Shown: positions 10,435-19,206 of the stretch, one piece after another | Layout of the letters: each line of letters starts with the position of its first letter | How positions within the stretch are numbered: the first letter of the stretch is position 1 | NCBI GenBank assembly: GCA_029098225.1 | Contig: JAQXNX010000022.1 | Span: 34,918-98,917, forward strand | Direction of reading: 5' to 3' | From: Spirochaetales bacterium | GTDB lineage: Bacteria; Spirochaetota; Spirochaetia; Treponematales; Treponemataceae | Length of the DNA stretch: 64,000 bases | Position numbers and translations under genes: made by a program | Notes under the pieces: model-generated | Database searches by the model: none | Told to the model about the DNA's origin: nothing | Seen by the model: only the letters and a program-made list of their open reading frames with translations

Positions 10435-10458
10435 CAAGGCGAAAGAGGTTTTATATGA
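10408..10458 (+). CDS. Possible 16-codon leader peptide overlapping the pflB start
   Basis: An ATG at 10408 opens 16 codons ([16 protein letters not shown]) ending at TGA 10456-10458, which overlaps the pflB ATG as ATGA. This is the arrangement expected for translational coupling, but the nearest Shine-Dalgarno core is 24 bases away and the ORF is very short. It may be chance. Confidence 0.25.
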   Translation: MAEGIIKESQGERGFI

Positions 10459-12752
10459 CTTTAAGACCAGAATGGGAAGGATTCAATCCTGATGGTTTAT
10501 GGACAAGCGAAATCAATGTTCGCGACTTCATTCAGGCTAACTACACACAGTATGATGGAGATTCATCATTCTTAGCTGGCCCGACAAAGGCAACAGAAAA
10601 GCTTTTTGATGAACTTCAGAAATTGCAGAAAGCAGAATACACAAAAAAATCTGTTGGATTAGACGGAAAAGAACGCAACGGTGTTCTTGATATGGATACT
10701 GACGTTGTAACAGGCCTTACTTCTCATCCGGCTGGATATATTTGTCCGGAAGGAAAGGAGCTTGAGCAGGTTGTAGGTCTCCAGACAGACAAACCATTGA
10801 AGAGAGCTTTCATGCCTTTCGGTGGAATCAAGATGGCAGAGCAGTCTTGCGAAATGTATGGTTACAAGCCAAACGCAGAACTTCACAAGATCTTTACTGA
10901 GTACCACAAGACTCACTCAGACGCTGTATTTGATGTATACACTCCAGAGATCCGCAAGGCTCGTAAGGCACACATCCTTACTGGTTTGCCAGATACATAC
11001 GGACGTGGACGTATCGTAGGTGACTACCGCCGTGTTGCTCTTTATGGTATCGACTACCTCATCGAGCAGAAGGAAGCTGATAAGGCTAACTGCGGAAACG
11101 GTACAATGACAGAAGAAGTAATCCGCCAGCGCGAAGAGCTTGCTGAGCAGATTAAGGCTTTGAAGGGTATGAAGGCTATGGCTGCCCTTTACGGTTATGA
11201 TATTTCTAAGCCAGCTACAACAGCAAAGGAAGCATTCCAGTGGCTCTACTTCGGATACCTTGCTGCCATCAAGACACAGAACGGTGCCGCAATGTCTGTA
11301 GGACGTATTTCTACATTCCTGGATTGTTACATCGAGCGTGATATCAAGAAGGGAATCCTTACTGAGGAAAAAGCTCAGGAACTCGTTGACCATATCGTTA
11401 TGAAGTTCCGTATGGTACGCTTCGCACGTATCGAATCTTACAACCAGCTCTTCTCTGGTGACCCAATCTGGGCTACTCTTGAAGTTGCAGGTCTTGGACA
11501 GGACGGACGTTCACAGGTAACAAAGAACGACTTCCGCTTCCTCCATACACTCGAAAACATGGGACCTTCTCCAGAGCCAAACATCACAGTTCTTTACTCA
11601 AAGAGACTCCCAGAAAACTTCCGCAAATACGCTGCAAAGATTTCTATTGATACATCTTCTATCCAGTACGAGAACGACGACATCATGCGCCCAATCTGGG
11701 GTGATGACTACTCAATCTGCTGCTGTGTATCTGCTACACAGACTGGTAAGGAAATGCAGTTCTTCGGTGCCCGCGCTAACTTGGCTAAGGCTCTTCTTTA
11801 CGCTATCAACGGTGGTAAAGACGAAGGTGCCGGACTTACACCATACGCTCAGGTTGGTCCTGAATTGCAGCCAATCACTTCTGAGTACCTCGACTACGAC
11901 GAAGTTATGCGCAAGTACGATGTAATGCTTGAATGGCTCTGCGACCTCTATGTAAACACATTGAACGCTATCCATTACATGCACGATAAATACTACTACG
12001 AAGCTGCTGAAATGGCCCTCATCGATACAGATGTTCGCCGAACATTCGCAACTGGTATTGCAGGTTTCTCTCACGTAGTAGATTCTCTCTCTGCTATCAA
12101 GTATGCAAAGGTTAAGGTTATCCGCGATGACCACGGTCTTGCATGCGACTTCAAGCCAGAAGGAGACTTCCCACGCTACGGTCAGGATGATGACAGAGCA
12201 GACGAAATTGCTGTATGGCTCCTTAAGACATTCATTTCTAAGATTAAGAAGCATCCTACATACCGCAATGCTGAGCCTACAACATCTATCCTTACTATTA
12301 CTTCTAACGTTGTATACGGTAAGGCTACAGGTGCTCTTCCTAACGGACGTCCTGCTCACGCTCCATTCTCACCAGGAGCTTCTCCATCTTACGGTGCAGA
12401 AACAAAGGGTCTTATCAAGTCTTTGAACTCTGTTGCTAAGGTTCCATACAAGTACTCACTTGATGGTATCTCTAACACACAGACAATCAACCCATCTGCT
12501 CTTGGTCACGATGAAAATGAACGCGTTTCTAACCTTGTAAACGTTCTTGACGGATACTTCTCTAAGGGTGCTCACCACCTGAACGTAAACGTATTCGGCG
12601 TTGAAAAACTTAAGGACTGTCAGGCTCACCCTGAAAAGCCAGAGTATGCTAACTTCACAGTTCGCGTTTCTGGATACGCAGTACGCTTCATCAACCTTAC
12701 AAAGGAACAGCAGGACGACGTTATCGCTCGTACTTGCCACGCATCATTGTAA
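10455..12752 (+). CDS. pflB: Pyruvate formate-lyase (formate C-acetyltransferase)
   Basis: This glycyl-radical enzyme converts pyruvate and CoA to acetyl-CoA and formate in anaerobic sugar fermentation. The 765 residues match the family length. The active-site Cys pair is in SICCCVSA (Cys423-Cys424, with an extra Cys422 before it), followed by the conserved [15 protein letters not shown] stretch. The radical loop RVSGYAVRF near the C-terminus contains the radical glycine at about Gly740. Codon choice is strongly biased (CTC, AAC, CGC, ATC), unlike the neighbours, which indicates very high expression. The activase gene lies about 8 kb downstream at 20700. AGAGG precedes the ATG. A hairpin and a strong terminator follow. 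Confidence 0.97.
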   Translation: MTLRPEWEGFNPDGLWTSEINVRDFIQANYTQYDGDSSFLAGPTKATEKLFDELQKLQKAEYTKKSVGLDGKERNGVLDMDTDVVTGLTSHPAGYICPEGKELEQVVGLQTDKPLKRAFMPFGGIKMAEQSCEMYGYKPNAELHKIFTEYHKTHSDAVFDVYTPEIRKARKAHILTGLPDTYGRGRIVGDYRRVALYGIDYLIEQKEADKANCGNGTMTEEVIRQREELAEQIKALKGMKAMAALYGYDISKPATTAKEAFQWLYFGYLAAIKTQNGAAMSVGRISTFLDCYIERDIKKGILTEEKAQELVDHIVMKFRMVRFARIESYNQLFSGDPIWATLEVAGLGQDGRSQVTKNDFRFLHTLENMGPSPEPNITVLYSKRLPENFRKYAAKISIDTSSIQYENDDIMRPIWGDDYSICCCVSATQTGKEMQFFGARANLAKALLYAINGGKDEGAGLTPYAQVGPELQPITSEYLDYDEVMRKYDVMLEWLCDLYVNTLNAIHYMHDKYYYEAAEMALIDTDVRRTFATGIAGFSHVVDSLSAIKYAKVKVIRDDHGLACDFKPEGDFPRYGQDDDRADEIAVWLLKTFISKIKKHPTYRNAEPTTSILTITSNVVYGKATGALPNGRPAHAPFSPGASPSYGAETKGLIKSLNSVAKVPYKYSLDGISNTQTINPSALGHDENERVSNLVNVLDGYFSKGAHHLNVNVFGVEKLKDCQAHPEKPEYANFTVRVSGYAVRFINLTKEQQDDVIARTCHASL

Positions 12753-12764
12753 GATGATACAAAT

Positions 12765-12789
12765 GGTGGTTGAGCTTGTCGAAACCACC
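12765..12789. repeat. Small hairpin with GAGCTTGTCGAA core
   Basis: GGTGGTT and AACCACC pair around GAGCTTGTCGA. Hairpins with this TTGAGC-TGTCGAAAC core occur as dispersed intergenic elements in many bacteria; only one copy is visible here. It sits just before the pflB terminator. Confidence 0.5.
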
Positions 12790-12794
12790 TCAAA

Positions 12795-12824
12795 AAAAAA
12801 CGCCTCTACGGAGGCGTTTTTTTA
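12795..12824. terminator. Bidirectional terminator after pflB
   Basis: AAAAAACGCCTC and GAGGCGTTTTTT pair perfectly around TACG, with A-run and T-run on the two sides. It separates pflB from the convergent gene ending at 12827. Confidence 0.92.
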
Positions 12825-12826
12825 TT

Positions 12827-13723
12827 CTATAAACGGTGCAATGCCGAATCATTTATTTCACTAACTTTTGAAAATCCTGTTGAACTCATTATAAAGCAAA
12901 GTTCATCGGCAGCATTTTTCAGAAAGTTTTCTACACCTTCAATGCCGTTTTTTTCCAGATGAGGCAGCATAGAACGGCCAACTGCAACTGCATCGGCACC
13001 AAGCGCAAGTGCTTTGTACACATCGGCTCCGCTTGAAATTCCGCAATCTAAAAATATCTGAACTCCATAACCTTTGAGTGCTTTTTTTATTTCGGGAAGT
13101 ATCAGCATTGGAGGTACAGCATAAGGAAGCCTTCCGTGATGATGACTGACAATAATTGCCTTTGCGCCTATTTCAGCACATTTTACTGCATCTGTTACGC
13201 TGAGGACTCCTTTTACTACAAAGGGAAGCTTTGAAGATTCAATATATGACTGGAGCATTTCTGCAGATTGTGCGGCCATTTTTTCTCCAACAACTACATC
13301 GTATCCTCCGTTGCCAAAAATATGATCAATGTCCATTCCAATACCAAATGCACCATTATCTTCAGCAAACTTAAACTGGTCTCTTATTTTTGCGTTATCT
13401 GCATAAGGTTTTACTATTCGAATAGTTTTGGCTCCAGTATCAATAATTTTCTTAAACTGCTCATTTTCCATCATACCGCAAAAGTTAAGTATATTGCAGT
13501 TTTTCGCTGCAATTGAATATTCTTCAAGTCCGGTAAGATTTCGTCCATTATAATTTTTAAGGTGCGAAAATGCCGGTGTAAGAATTGGCATTGAAAAAGT
13601 TTCGCCAAGAATTCTTGTTGTAAGCTCTGCTTTTACAGAATCAATAAGGCGTTCTTCAATTAAAATAGAATCCATGTAGCGTTCTGTAATTTCATTAGCA
13701 TCAGATAATCGTGTATAACTCAT
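12827..13723 (-). CDS. FMN-dependent alpha-hydroxy-acid oxidase/dehydrogenase family protein
   Basis: The 298-residue TIM-barrel protein has the family signatures LPFVVKGVLSVTDAVKCAEI (flavin-binding Lys), IIVSHHHGR (the usual SNHGGR with the catalytic His position kept but GG changed to HH) and IFLDCGISSGADVYKALALG ending in AVAVGR for phosphate binding. Family members oxidise lactate, glycolate or mandelate; type 2 isopentenyl-diphosphate isomerase is related. The protein is shorter than typical lactate oxidases (about 360) and lacks part of their N-terminus, so the substrate is uncertain. It starts 21 bases after the isomerase-like gene on the same strand with GGAGG before the ATG, so the two form an operon. 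Confidence 0.75.
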   Translation of the reverse strand: MSYTRLSDANEITERYMDSILIEERLIDSVKAELTTRILGETFSMPILTPAFSHLKNYNGRNLTGLEEYSIAAKNCNILNFCGMMENEQFKKIIDTGAKTIRIVKPYADNAKIRDQFKFAEDNGAFGIGMDIDHIFGNGGYDVVVGEKMAAQSAEMLQSYIESSKLPFVVKGVLSVTDAVKCAEIGAKAIIVSHHHGRLPYAVPPMLILPEIKKALKGYGVQIFLDCGISSGADVYKALALGADAVAVGRSMLPHLEKNGIEGVENFLKNAADELCFIMSSTGFSKVSEINDSALHRL

Positions 13724-13744
13724 TACTGCCTCCAGTTTAAATAA

Positions 13745-14557
13745 TTACAAAGTTTTTTTCAGGTAATTCATATATTTTATATATTGTTCATCAGAATCAA
13801 GATGTTCAAGAATAACAGGCATTTGAGAATCTATTTCATTCATCTTCTGTACATAATATTGCAGTGGAAATTCTCCATCCCCAGGTCCGCATTCTACAAG
13901 CTGGAATGTATATTTTTCATTTAAATGTACGTCTTTTATATGACAGCTTCTTATTCGATTGCCAAGAACTTCTGCACATTCGTTAATAAATTCTTTCGCA
14001 TTAAAATATCGTTCTGCAGAATTAATCATATTGATTATATCCATATGAACTGCAAAACGGTCGCGGTCTACATCCTCTAAAAGACGGATATATTCCTGTG
14101 GGCTTGCAGGAATCATCCAGGGCATAGGTTCAAGTGTAAAATAAGTCTTCTTTACATTTGCGCGGTCAATAATTTCCTGAACCATAGAAACTGTCTTTTT
14201 CCAGGCTTCTTTAGAAAAGTTCTCTTTATAACCGCCGTCCCATCTTGGTCCAAAAGCTCCTGCAACATTAACGGCACAGCGTGCATTCAAAAAATCAGCC
14301 ATACGCAGCTGATTAACACAATAATCCATATTTGCTTTTCGTTCAGCAGAATCTGCTGCAAGTGCATTTCGCCATATTCCAACTTCTGCAATTGTAAGCC
14401 TGGCTTTTTCGGCGGCTTCTTTATAAGCAATTATTTTCTCTTCGCTTTCGTTGCTTTGAACAGGAAAAACAACTGTTGTACATCCTAATTGAAGCTGATT
14501 TTCTGCCCATTCTTCGGGCGAGCTATGTTTAAGTGGTGAAGAAGTCCCCAGTCTCAT
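13745..14557 (-). CDS. Sugar phosphate isomerase/epimerase-like TIM-barrel protein
   Basis: The 270-residue protein has the xylose-isomerase-like (AP endonuclease 2) barrel pattern with metal-ligand motifs in order: TLEPMPW (Glu), VHMDIINM (His/Asp), RSCHIKDVH (His) and VILEHLDSD (Glu). Family members isomerise or epimerise keto-sugars and inositol derivatives with a divalent metal. AAAGGAGG lies just before the ATG. It is the first gene of the two-gene operon with the FMN enzyme, which suggests a shared pathway for a hydroxy acid or sugar; the substrate cannot be named. Confidence 0.7.
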   Translation of the reverse strand: MRLGTSSPLKHSSPEEWAENQLQLGCTTVVFPVQSNESEEKIIAYKEAAEKARLTIAEVGIWRNALAADSAERKANMDYCVNQLRMADFLNARCAVNVAGAFGPRWDGGYKENFSKEAWKKTVSMVQEIIDRANVKKTYFTLEPMPWMIPASPQEYIRLLEDVDRDRFAVHMDIINMINSAERYFNAKEFINECAEVLGNRIRSCHIKDVHLNEKYTFQLVECGPGDGEFPLQYYVQKMNEIDSQMPVILEHLDSDEQYIKYMNYLKKTL

Positions 14558-14564
14558 TATTTCC

Positions 14565-14736
14565 TCCTTTAAAGCCTCCGCGGCGAGCGGGCGCGCACGG
14601 AGGCGCGAAATAATCAGCTTTTGCCGACGGCAAAACTGCTATAGAAAAAAGTACAGGGAAGTACTTTTTTCAAATTCCTTTAAAGCCTCCGCGGCGAGCG
14701 GGCGCGCATGGATGCGCGAAATAATCAGCTTTTGCC
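14565..14736. repeat. Direct repeat pair of 61 bp with GC-rich hairpin cores
   Basis: The segments 14565-14625 and 14676-14736 are direct copies differing at about two bases. Both contain CCTCCGCGGCGAGCGGGCGC, far above the local GC content. The first copy can pair GCCTCCG with CGGAGGC; in the second copy the two substitutions break that pairing. They lie between the isomerase-like operon and the divergent ABC importer. Confidence 0.75.
14645..14670. terminator. Palindromic terminator-like hairpin between the direct repeats
   Basis: AAAAAAGTAC and GTACTTTTTT form a perfect 10-bp stem around AGGGAA. It looks like a bidirectional terminator but lies between divergent genes, so it may belong to the repeat element. 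Confidence 0.6.
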
Positions 14737-14900
14737 AGCAGCAGTTTACGAAAGATTTAAGCTTTACTAAATATATTAAACGTACTTTCTTTTGAGTCAA
14801 AGAACAGAGATTTATAAAAATAGAATGAATCTGCAGCGCCTTGAAGCATGCTTACATTATAACATATAGTTATAGCAATTATAAAAAAATTATATACAAA

Positions 14901-14941
14901 ACCTATTGACTTAGTAGGTAATAAGCATTAATCTAAGTCAA
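14901..14941 (+). promoter_or_regulatory. Candidate operator upstream of the amino-acid importer
   Basis: TTGACTTAG (14906-14914) is repeated perfectly inverted as CTAAGTCAA (14933-14941), and a second overlapping inverted repeat ACCTA...TAGGT spans 14901-14919. TTGACT could also be a -35 box. The site sits about 55 bases before the substrate-binding protein gene and may respond to an amino acid or sulfur source (inference). The rest of 14737-14900 is AT-rich with no feature seen. Confidence 0.5.
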
Positions 14942-14996
14942 CAAATATCGCAGGGCGGTATTTGAAAGTTAAAAATGCTTTTCTGGAGGTTGATTT

Positions 14997-15845
14997 ATGA
15001 AAAGAGAATTAAAAATTATTTTGGCCGCAGCTTTTGTTATTTTAGCTGCTTCACCATGCTTTGCTAAAACTACAAAGTCAAAAAAATCAAAGAATAGTGT
15101 TCGTGTAATCAACGTCGCTCATACAGTAACTAATGTTCCATACGACTTCCTTGATGAAAATGGCAATCCTGACGGTTTTGAAATTGCTGTTCTTAAGGCT
15201 GTGGATGAGCTTCTTCCTGAATATGAATTTAAATTTCATGGGGTAAGTGATGAAGAGCTTTTGATAGGAACTGAATCTGGAAAATATCAGGTTGGAACAA
15301 AAGGCGCATGGATTACTGAGGAACGAAAAAAGAAGTTCCTTATTCCAAACAATCCTCTTGCTGCAAGTGTTATTGGAATTGCATTCCGTTCAGAAAATAA
15401 AAATGAAATTACAGATTTAGAAAGCTTTGCTCGTTTTTCCGGTAAGCTTATTCCAATTTCACCTCAGAGTGCACAGTATTCAGTAATTCAGGAATATAAC
15501 GATGCGCATAAAGATAATCAGATAAAGCTTGTACCTTCTGATGTTTTTGATATTGCTGATTCTTATCTCTGGGTTTTGGAAGGCCGATACGATGCTTACT
15601 TTGTACTTAAGCTTTCTTATGAGAAAAATGTTCTTAAAGAAAATGGTCCTTATCATCAGTTTGCAGATAAGCTTGCATATGTTCCTTACAAGGGAATTCC
15701 AACCTGGCCATTATTCAATAAAAAGGAAACTGAACTTGCTGCAGCCTACGATAAGGCCGTGCAACAATTAAAAGAAAATGGTACAATATCAAAGCTATCA
15801 CAAAAGTACTTTGGAGAGGATGTATTTAATTTTGTGACAGATTAA
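14997..15845 (+). CDS. Amino-acid ABC transporter substrate-binding protein
   Basis: The 282-residue protein has a signal peptide (KIILAAAFVILAASPCFA) and the family 3 solute-binding fold: NVPYDFLDENGNPDGFEIAV near the start, the central GSESGKYQ-like segment as GTESGKYQ, and a C-terminal LKENGTISKLSQKYFGEDVF. It would capture a polar amino acid or cystine-like ligand outside the cytoplasmic membrane. TGGAGG precedes the ATG. Two permeases and an ATPase follow on the same strand, so the importer is complete. A hairpin at 15850-15896 separates it from the permeases and may lower their expression relative to the binding protein. Confidence 0.88.
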   Translation: MKRELKIILAAAFVILAASPCFAKTTKSKKSKNSVRVINVAHTVTNVPYDFLDENGNPDGFEIAVLKAVDELLPEYEFKFHGVSDEELLIGTESGKYQVGTKGAWITEERKKKFLIPNNPLAASVIGIAFRSENKNEITDLESFARFSGKLIPISPQSAQYSVIQEYNDAHKDNQIKLVPSDVFDIADSYLWVLEGRYDAYFVLKLSYEKNVLKENGPYHQFADKLAYVPYKGIPTWPLFNKKETELAAAYDKAVQQLKENGTISKLSQKYFGEDVFNFVTD

Positions 15846-15849
15846 AATT

Positions 15850-15896
15850 GAAAATCCGTTATAAAATGGGCAGCGCAAGCTGACCATTTTAGGATT
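15850..15896. repeat. Hairpin element, copy 1 (GAAAATCCGTT...TTTTAGGATT)
   Basis: Outer arms AATCC/GGATT and inner arms AAAATGG-CAGC/GCTG-CCATTTT enclose GCAA. A second element with the same ends but a different inner stem lies at 21476-21518. Both sit directly after a stop codon and before the next co-directional gene. Confidence 0.6.
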
Positions 15897-15930
15897 ACTC
15901 ATTTTTTTAATTATAGGAGTATCATACGGA

Positions 15931-16641
15931 ATGAACAGACCTTTTTCGCCGGTTCAGATATATAAAAGTTTTGTAAAAATCATTCCGTATTTTGGTGTGA
16001 CTTTTGGAGTTGTTCTGGGGACAGTCTGCCTCGCGCTCCTGATTGCAATAGGTCTGTTCTGCCAGAAGCAGAGCAGACTTCATTTTGTTCGTGCACTTGC
16101 AGTCGGTTATATAAACGTAATTCGCTGTACACCAAGTATTGTACTTCTTTTTATTGTTTATTACGGAATTCCAAAAATTGCACTTGAGCTGTTTAGTCTT
16201 AATCTTAACTTTTCTTCAAAAATCATTTATGTGATTATTTCACTTGCTCTTATTTATTCAGCGACACTTGCAGAAATAATTCGATCTGTTTATCTTGCTT
16301 TAGGTAGAGCCCAATACGAGGCTGCGCTTTCTATAGGGCTAACACCCTGGCAGGCTATTCGTAGAATTATGATTCCGCAGGGAATTGTTGTTGCTCTGCC
16401 GAATTTGGGTAATTCCCTTATTTCACTTTTTAAAGAAGGAAGTCTTGCTTTTACAATCGGGCTTGTTGATATGATGGGGTCTGGAAATCTTATAATTGCC
16501 CGTAATTATGGTGCTTATTCACTGGAAACTTATATTGCTCTTGCCATAATATACTGGACAATAACTCTTATTATAGAACAGATTTTTTTGCGCCTTGAAA
16601 AACATTATTCAAAGGGCAGGAGGTCGCTGAATGCAGCTTGA
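15931..16641 (+). CDS. Amino-acid ABC transporter permease (HisM/GlnP family)
   Basis: The 236-residue integral membrane protein has about five helices and the conserved cytoplasmic coupling loop EAALSIGLTPWQAIRRIMIP, the EAA motif of polar amino-acid permeases. It would pair with the second permease at 16631 as a heterodimer. AGGAG lies upstream of the ATG. The stop overlaps the next gene by 11 bases. Confidence 0.9.
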   Translation: MNRPFSPVQIYKSFVKIIPYFGVTFGVVLGTVCLALLIAIGLFCQKQSRLHFVRALAVGYINVIRCTPSIVLLFIVYYGIPKIALELFSLNLNFSSKIIYVIISLALIYSATLAEIIRSVYLALGRAQYEAALSIGLTPWQAIRRIMIPQGIVVALPNLGNSLISLFKEGSLAFTIGLVDMMGSGNLIIARNYGAYSLETYIALAIIYWTITLIIEQIFLRLEKHYSKGRRSLNAA

Positions 16642-17359
16642 TTTTTCCTACCTTATAAAAACTTTCTGGCTTTGTATTAAGGCTATTCCAGTTACTTTGG
16701 AAATTACTGTCGTTTCTATTTTGATAGCAGTTATTCCCGCAATTTTAATTTCTCTTGCGCGCATTCATCACATTAAGGGTGTAGAACAGCTTTGCAGAAT
16801 TTTTGTTTCATTTATTCGTGGCACTCCGATTGTCCTGCAAATTCTGATTGTTTACAGCATAATGCCAAGCCTTTTAAATTCTCTTGTAAAAAACATGGAA
16901 TGGTCTTTGAATGTTTTTGATGTGAATCCTATAATTTATGCTTTTGTAGTTTTCGGAATTAATTCAACTGCAAATTTGAGTGAAGTTTTCAGATCTGCTA
17001 TTTCATCTGTTGACAGAGGACAGTTAGAAGCCGCTTTGAGTATTGGAGAAACAAACTGGCAGGCCTTTAGAAGAGTTGTTTTTCCACAGGCTATGGTTTC
17101 TGCTTTGCCAAATCTTTGCAGTACCACAGTTATTCTTATTAAAAATACATCTCTTGCTTTTATGATGACTGTTCGCGAAATAACGGCAGTTGCAAAAATT
17201 GAAGCAGCCTATGGTTACAATTATGTAGAATCTTATATAGATATTTTTGTGATATATATTGTACTATGTCTTGTTGTAGAGTATGCTTTTCGTAAAATTG
17301 AAAAGAAAGTTGTTTACAGGGGAATAAAGGAACATCGGGCTTTTGTAGGAGTGTATTAA
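16631..17359 (+). CDS. Amino-acid ABC transporter permease, second subunit
   Basis: The 242-residue membrane protein has the same fold and the EAA loop [20 protein letters not shown]. The start lies inside the previous permease gene behind GGAGG (16619-16623), and the stop shares one base with the ATG of the ATPase gene. The two different permeases and tight overlaps imply a heterodimeric channel made in fixed stoichiometry. Confidence 0.9.
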   Translation: MQLDFSYLIKTFWLCIKAIPVTLEITVVSILIAVIPAILISLARIHHIKGVEQLCRIFVSFIRGTPIVLQILIVYSIMPSLLNSLVKNMEWSLNVFDVNPIIYAFVVFGINSTANLSEVFRSAISSVDRGQLEAALSIGETNWQAFRRVVFPQAMVSALPNLCSTTVILIKNTSLAFMMTVREITAVAKIEAAYGYNYVESYIDIFVIYIVLCLVVEYAFRKIEKKVVYRGIKEHRAFVGVY

Positions 17360-18093
17360 TGTTAAAACTAACTAACGTTCATAAGTCTTTTGGTAAGGTC
17401 GAGGTTCTCAAAGGAATTTCTTTAAATGTAGATAAAGGAAGTGTAACTACAATTATAGGACCTTCGGGTGCTGGAAAAACGACTTTACTTCGCTGCATAA
17501 ATTTTCTTGAAAAAGCAGATTCAGGAGAACTTGATTTTAACGGTATTCATGTAGACTTAAAAAAAGTTTCTAAAAAGACAATGCTGGAGCTTCGAAGAAA
17601 AACATCCTTTGTTTTTCAAAACTATAATCTTTTTGCAAATATGTCAGCCCTTGAAAATGTAATGGAAGGCCTCGTAACCGCAAGAAAAGTTTCCAAGGCA
17701 GAAGCTAAAGATAGAGCAATTCGGGCACTTGAAAAAGTAGGCCTTAGAGACCGCGCTGATTTTTACCCTTCCAGTCTTTCTGGCGGGCAGCAGCAGCGTG
17801 TTGGAATTGCAAGAGCTATTGCAGTTGAGCCTGATGTAATTCTTTTTGATGAACCAACTTCCGCTTTAGATCCAGAGCTTACTCTTGAAGTCCTAAATGT
17901 AATTAATCAGCTTGCTCGTGAAGGAATAACAATGGTTATTGTTACACATGAAATGTCTTTTGCCCGCAAAATATCTGATCATGTTATTTTTATGGATAAA
18001 GGTTCAATCGTTGAAGAGGGTACAGCGGAAGATATTTTTGTAAATCCTAAAAATGAAAGAACCCGACAATTTTTAAGTAAAGTAAATTCATAA
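17359..18093 (+). CDS. Amino-acid ABC transporter ATP-binding protein (GlnQ/HisP family)
   Basis: The 244-residue ATPase has Walker A GPSGAGKT, the Q-loop in [10 protein letters not shown], signature [17 protein letters not shown], Walker [15 protein letters not shown] and the switch His in [10 protein letters not shown]. It energises uptake by the two preceding permeases. The gene overlaps the preceding one by one base. A large inverted-repeat element follows the stop and probably terminates the operon. Confidence 0.95.
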   Translation: MLKLTNVHKSFGKVEVLKGISLNVDKGSVTTIIGPSGAGKTTLLRCINFLEKADSGELDFNGIHVDLKKVSKKTMLELRRKTSFVFQNYNLFANMSALENVMEGLVTARKVSKAEAKDRAIRALEKVGLRDRADFYPSSLSGGQQQRVGIARAIAVEPDVILFDEPTSALDPELTLEVLNVINQLAREGITMVIVTHEMSFARKISDHVIFMDKGSIVEEGTAEDIFVNPKNERTRQFLSKVNS

Positions 18094-18309
18094 AACACGG
18101 AAATCAATTTTATTCTTTAATAGTTTTTAAAAAAATCTTTCAGGAGCCTTCTGAATTTCAAAACCGCACGCTAGCGTGCTACACGCTACAGTGCCTTGTA
18201 ATTATATACGTTGCCGCTCACGCGGCAGCACTGTAGAGTGTTTTTGAATTCCAGAATTCTCCTTTCGATTTTTTTTACATTTTCTCTATAAAATTGATTT
18301 CCGCGTTTT
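18092..18309. repeat. Long imperfect inverted-repeat element of 218 bp
   Basis: The ends are complementary: AAAACaCGGAAATCAATTTTAT (18092-18113, lower-case base mismatched) with 18288-18309. Pairing continues inward through TTTTTAAAAAAATC/GA-TTTTTTTTACA, AGGAG/CTCCT, TTCTG/CAGAA, GAATT/AATTC and TACAGTGC/GCACTGTA. Two inner hairpins, GCACGCTAGCGTGC and TGCCGC/GCGGCA, form the tip. The whole intergenic space is one folded element. It could act as terminator for the ABC operon, a transcribed hairpin RNA, or a miniature inverted-repeat transposon. Confidence 0.8.
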
Positions 18310-18336
18310 AAATTACTTTATAAAAATGCATCAACA

Positions 18337-18364
18337 TTGACTATTTAATTTTATAGTGTAATAA
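18337..18364 (+). promoter_or_regulatory. Promoter of the lipoprotein gene
   Basis: TTGACT (18337-18342) and TAATAA (18359-18364) are 16 bases apart, about 35 bases upstream of the ATG at 18400. Confidence 0.5.
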
Positions 18365-18399
18365 TAGAATTTATATCTTTTACAACTATCGAGGTTTTT

Positions 18400-19194
18400 A
18401 TGAAAAAATTACTTACTTGTTTTTCTTTTTTATTTTTATCAGCTATTACAGCATTAACTTTTGCTTCCTGTGGAAGTTCAAAATACAATATTAATGCAAA
18501 TAATGGTTATTATGCTGATGGTACAGATTTATCATTTCTTAAAGATGGAAAAATATATGAATATGACTTGGAAGAAGGAACTTATTATATTTCAGATGAC
18601 CCTATAATTGTTCCTAAAAATATAACTGAAAAAAATATTTGTTATACTAATGGATATGATGCTTATGTAATTGAAAAAAATAAAATTTCGCGTTATACAA
18701 CTGAATATTCAAATGGTGACGATGGAGAAGAGATTGGTCGATTAATTCCTGATGATGAAAAATTCTGGGTTCCATTTGATATACCTGAAAAAAAATATAA
18801 ATCGGTTGTAGTGATTAAGGCAGATCTTATAATGCTTCAAACAAAAGATAAAATTTCATTCTATAGCATAACTAATACTCCAGAAGGATTGAAATGGAAA
18901 GAACACTATTCTATTTCTTCAGAAAAAGAATATGATACTTCATTATTAATTGATAAATCTGGAACAGAAGGATTCGTAGGTTTTATAAAAGGAACTGAAG
19001 TTGATATTTATTATTTTGATTCTCCTGAAAAGGTTTGTAAGTTACAAAAATCTTTTGAGTTAAAAAAAGAATATGACGCATATATTGGTTTTATAGATGA
19101 TGATGATAGATTGCAGTTAGGCTGTTTAGAAGGAAAGAAAATAATGCTTCATGATATTTCATTTGGAGCAATTGTTTCTGCCAGAACTTTGTAA
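18400..19194 (+). CDS. Lipoprotein of unknown function
   Basis: The 264-residue protein has a lipoprotein signal: basic start, hydrophobic stretch and TFASC at about residue 24 as lipobox, followed by GSS. The remainder is hydrophilic, rich in Lys, Glu, Asp and Tyr, with repeated short beta-type strands (SFLKDGKIYEYDLEEGTYYI, DKISFYSI, IMLHDISF) that could form a propeller-like fold. I do not recognise the family. GAGG precedes the ATG. The pseudouridine synthase gene starts 12 bases after the stop. Confidence 0.7.
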   Translation: MKKLLTCFSFLFLSAITALTFASCGSSKYNINANNGYYADGTDLSFLKDGKIYEYDLEEGTYYISDDPIIVPKNITEKNICYTNGYDAYVIEKNKISRYTTEYSNGDDGEEIGRLIPDDEKFWVPFDIPEKKYKSVVVIKADLIMLQTKDKISFYSITNTPEGLKWKEHYSISSEKEYDTSLLIDKSGTEGFVGFIKGTEVDIYYFDSPEKVCKLQKSFELKKEYDAYIGFIDDDDRLQLGCLEGKKIMLHDISFGAIVSARTL

Positions 19195-19206
19195 TTTGTT
19201 TTTAAT

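Noticed and set aside
10659..12740. Long open frames antisense to pflB (e.g. 10917-11393 and 11712-12359, minus strand)
   Set aside because: They arise from the strong codon bias of pflB, have no ribosome binding sites and encode Cys/Ser-rich sequence without family features.
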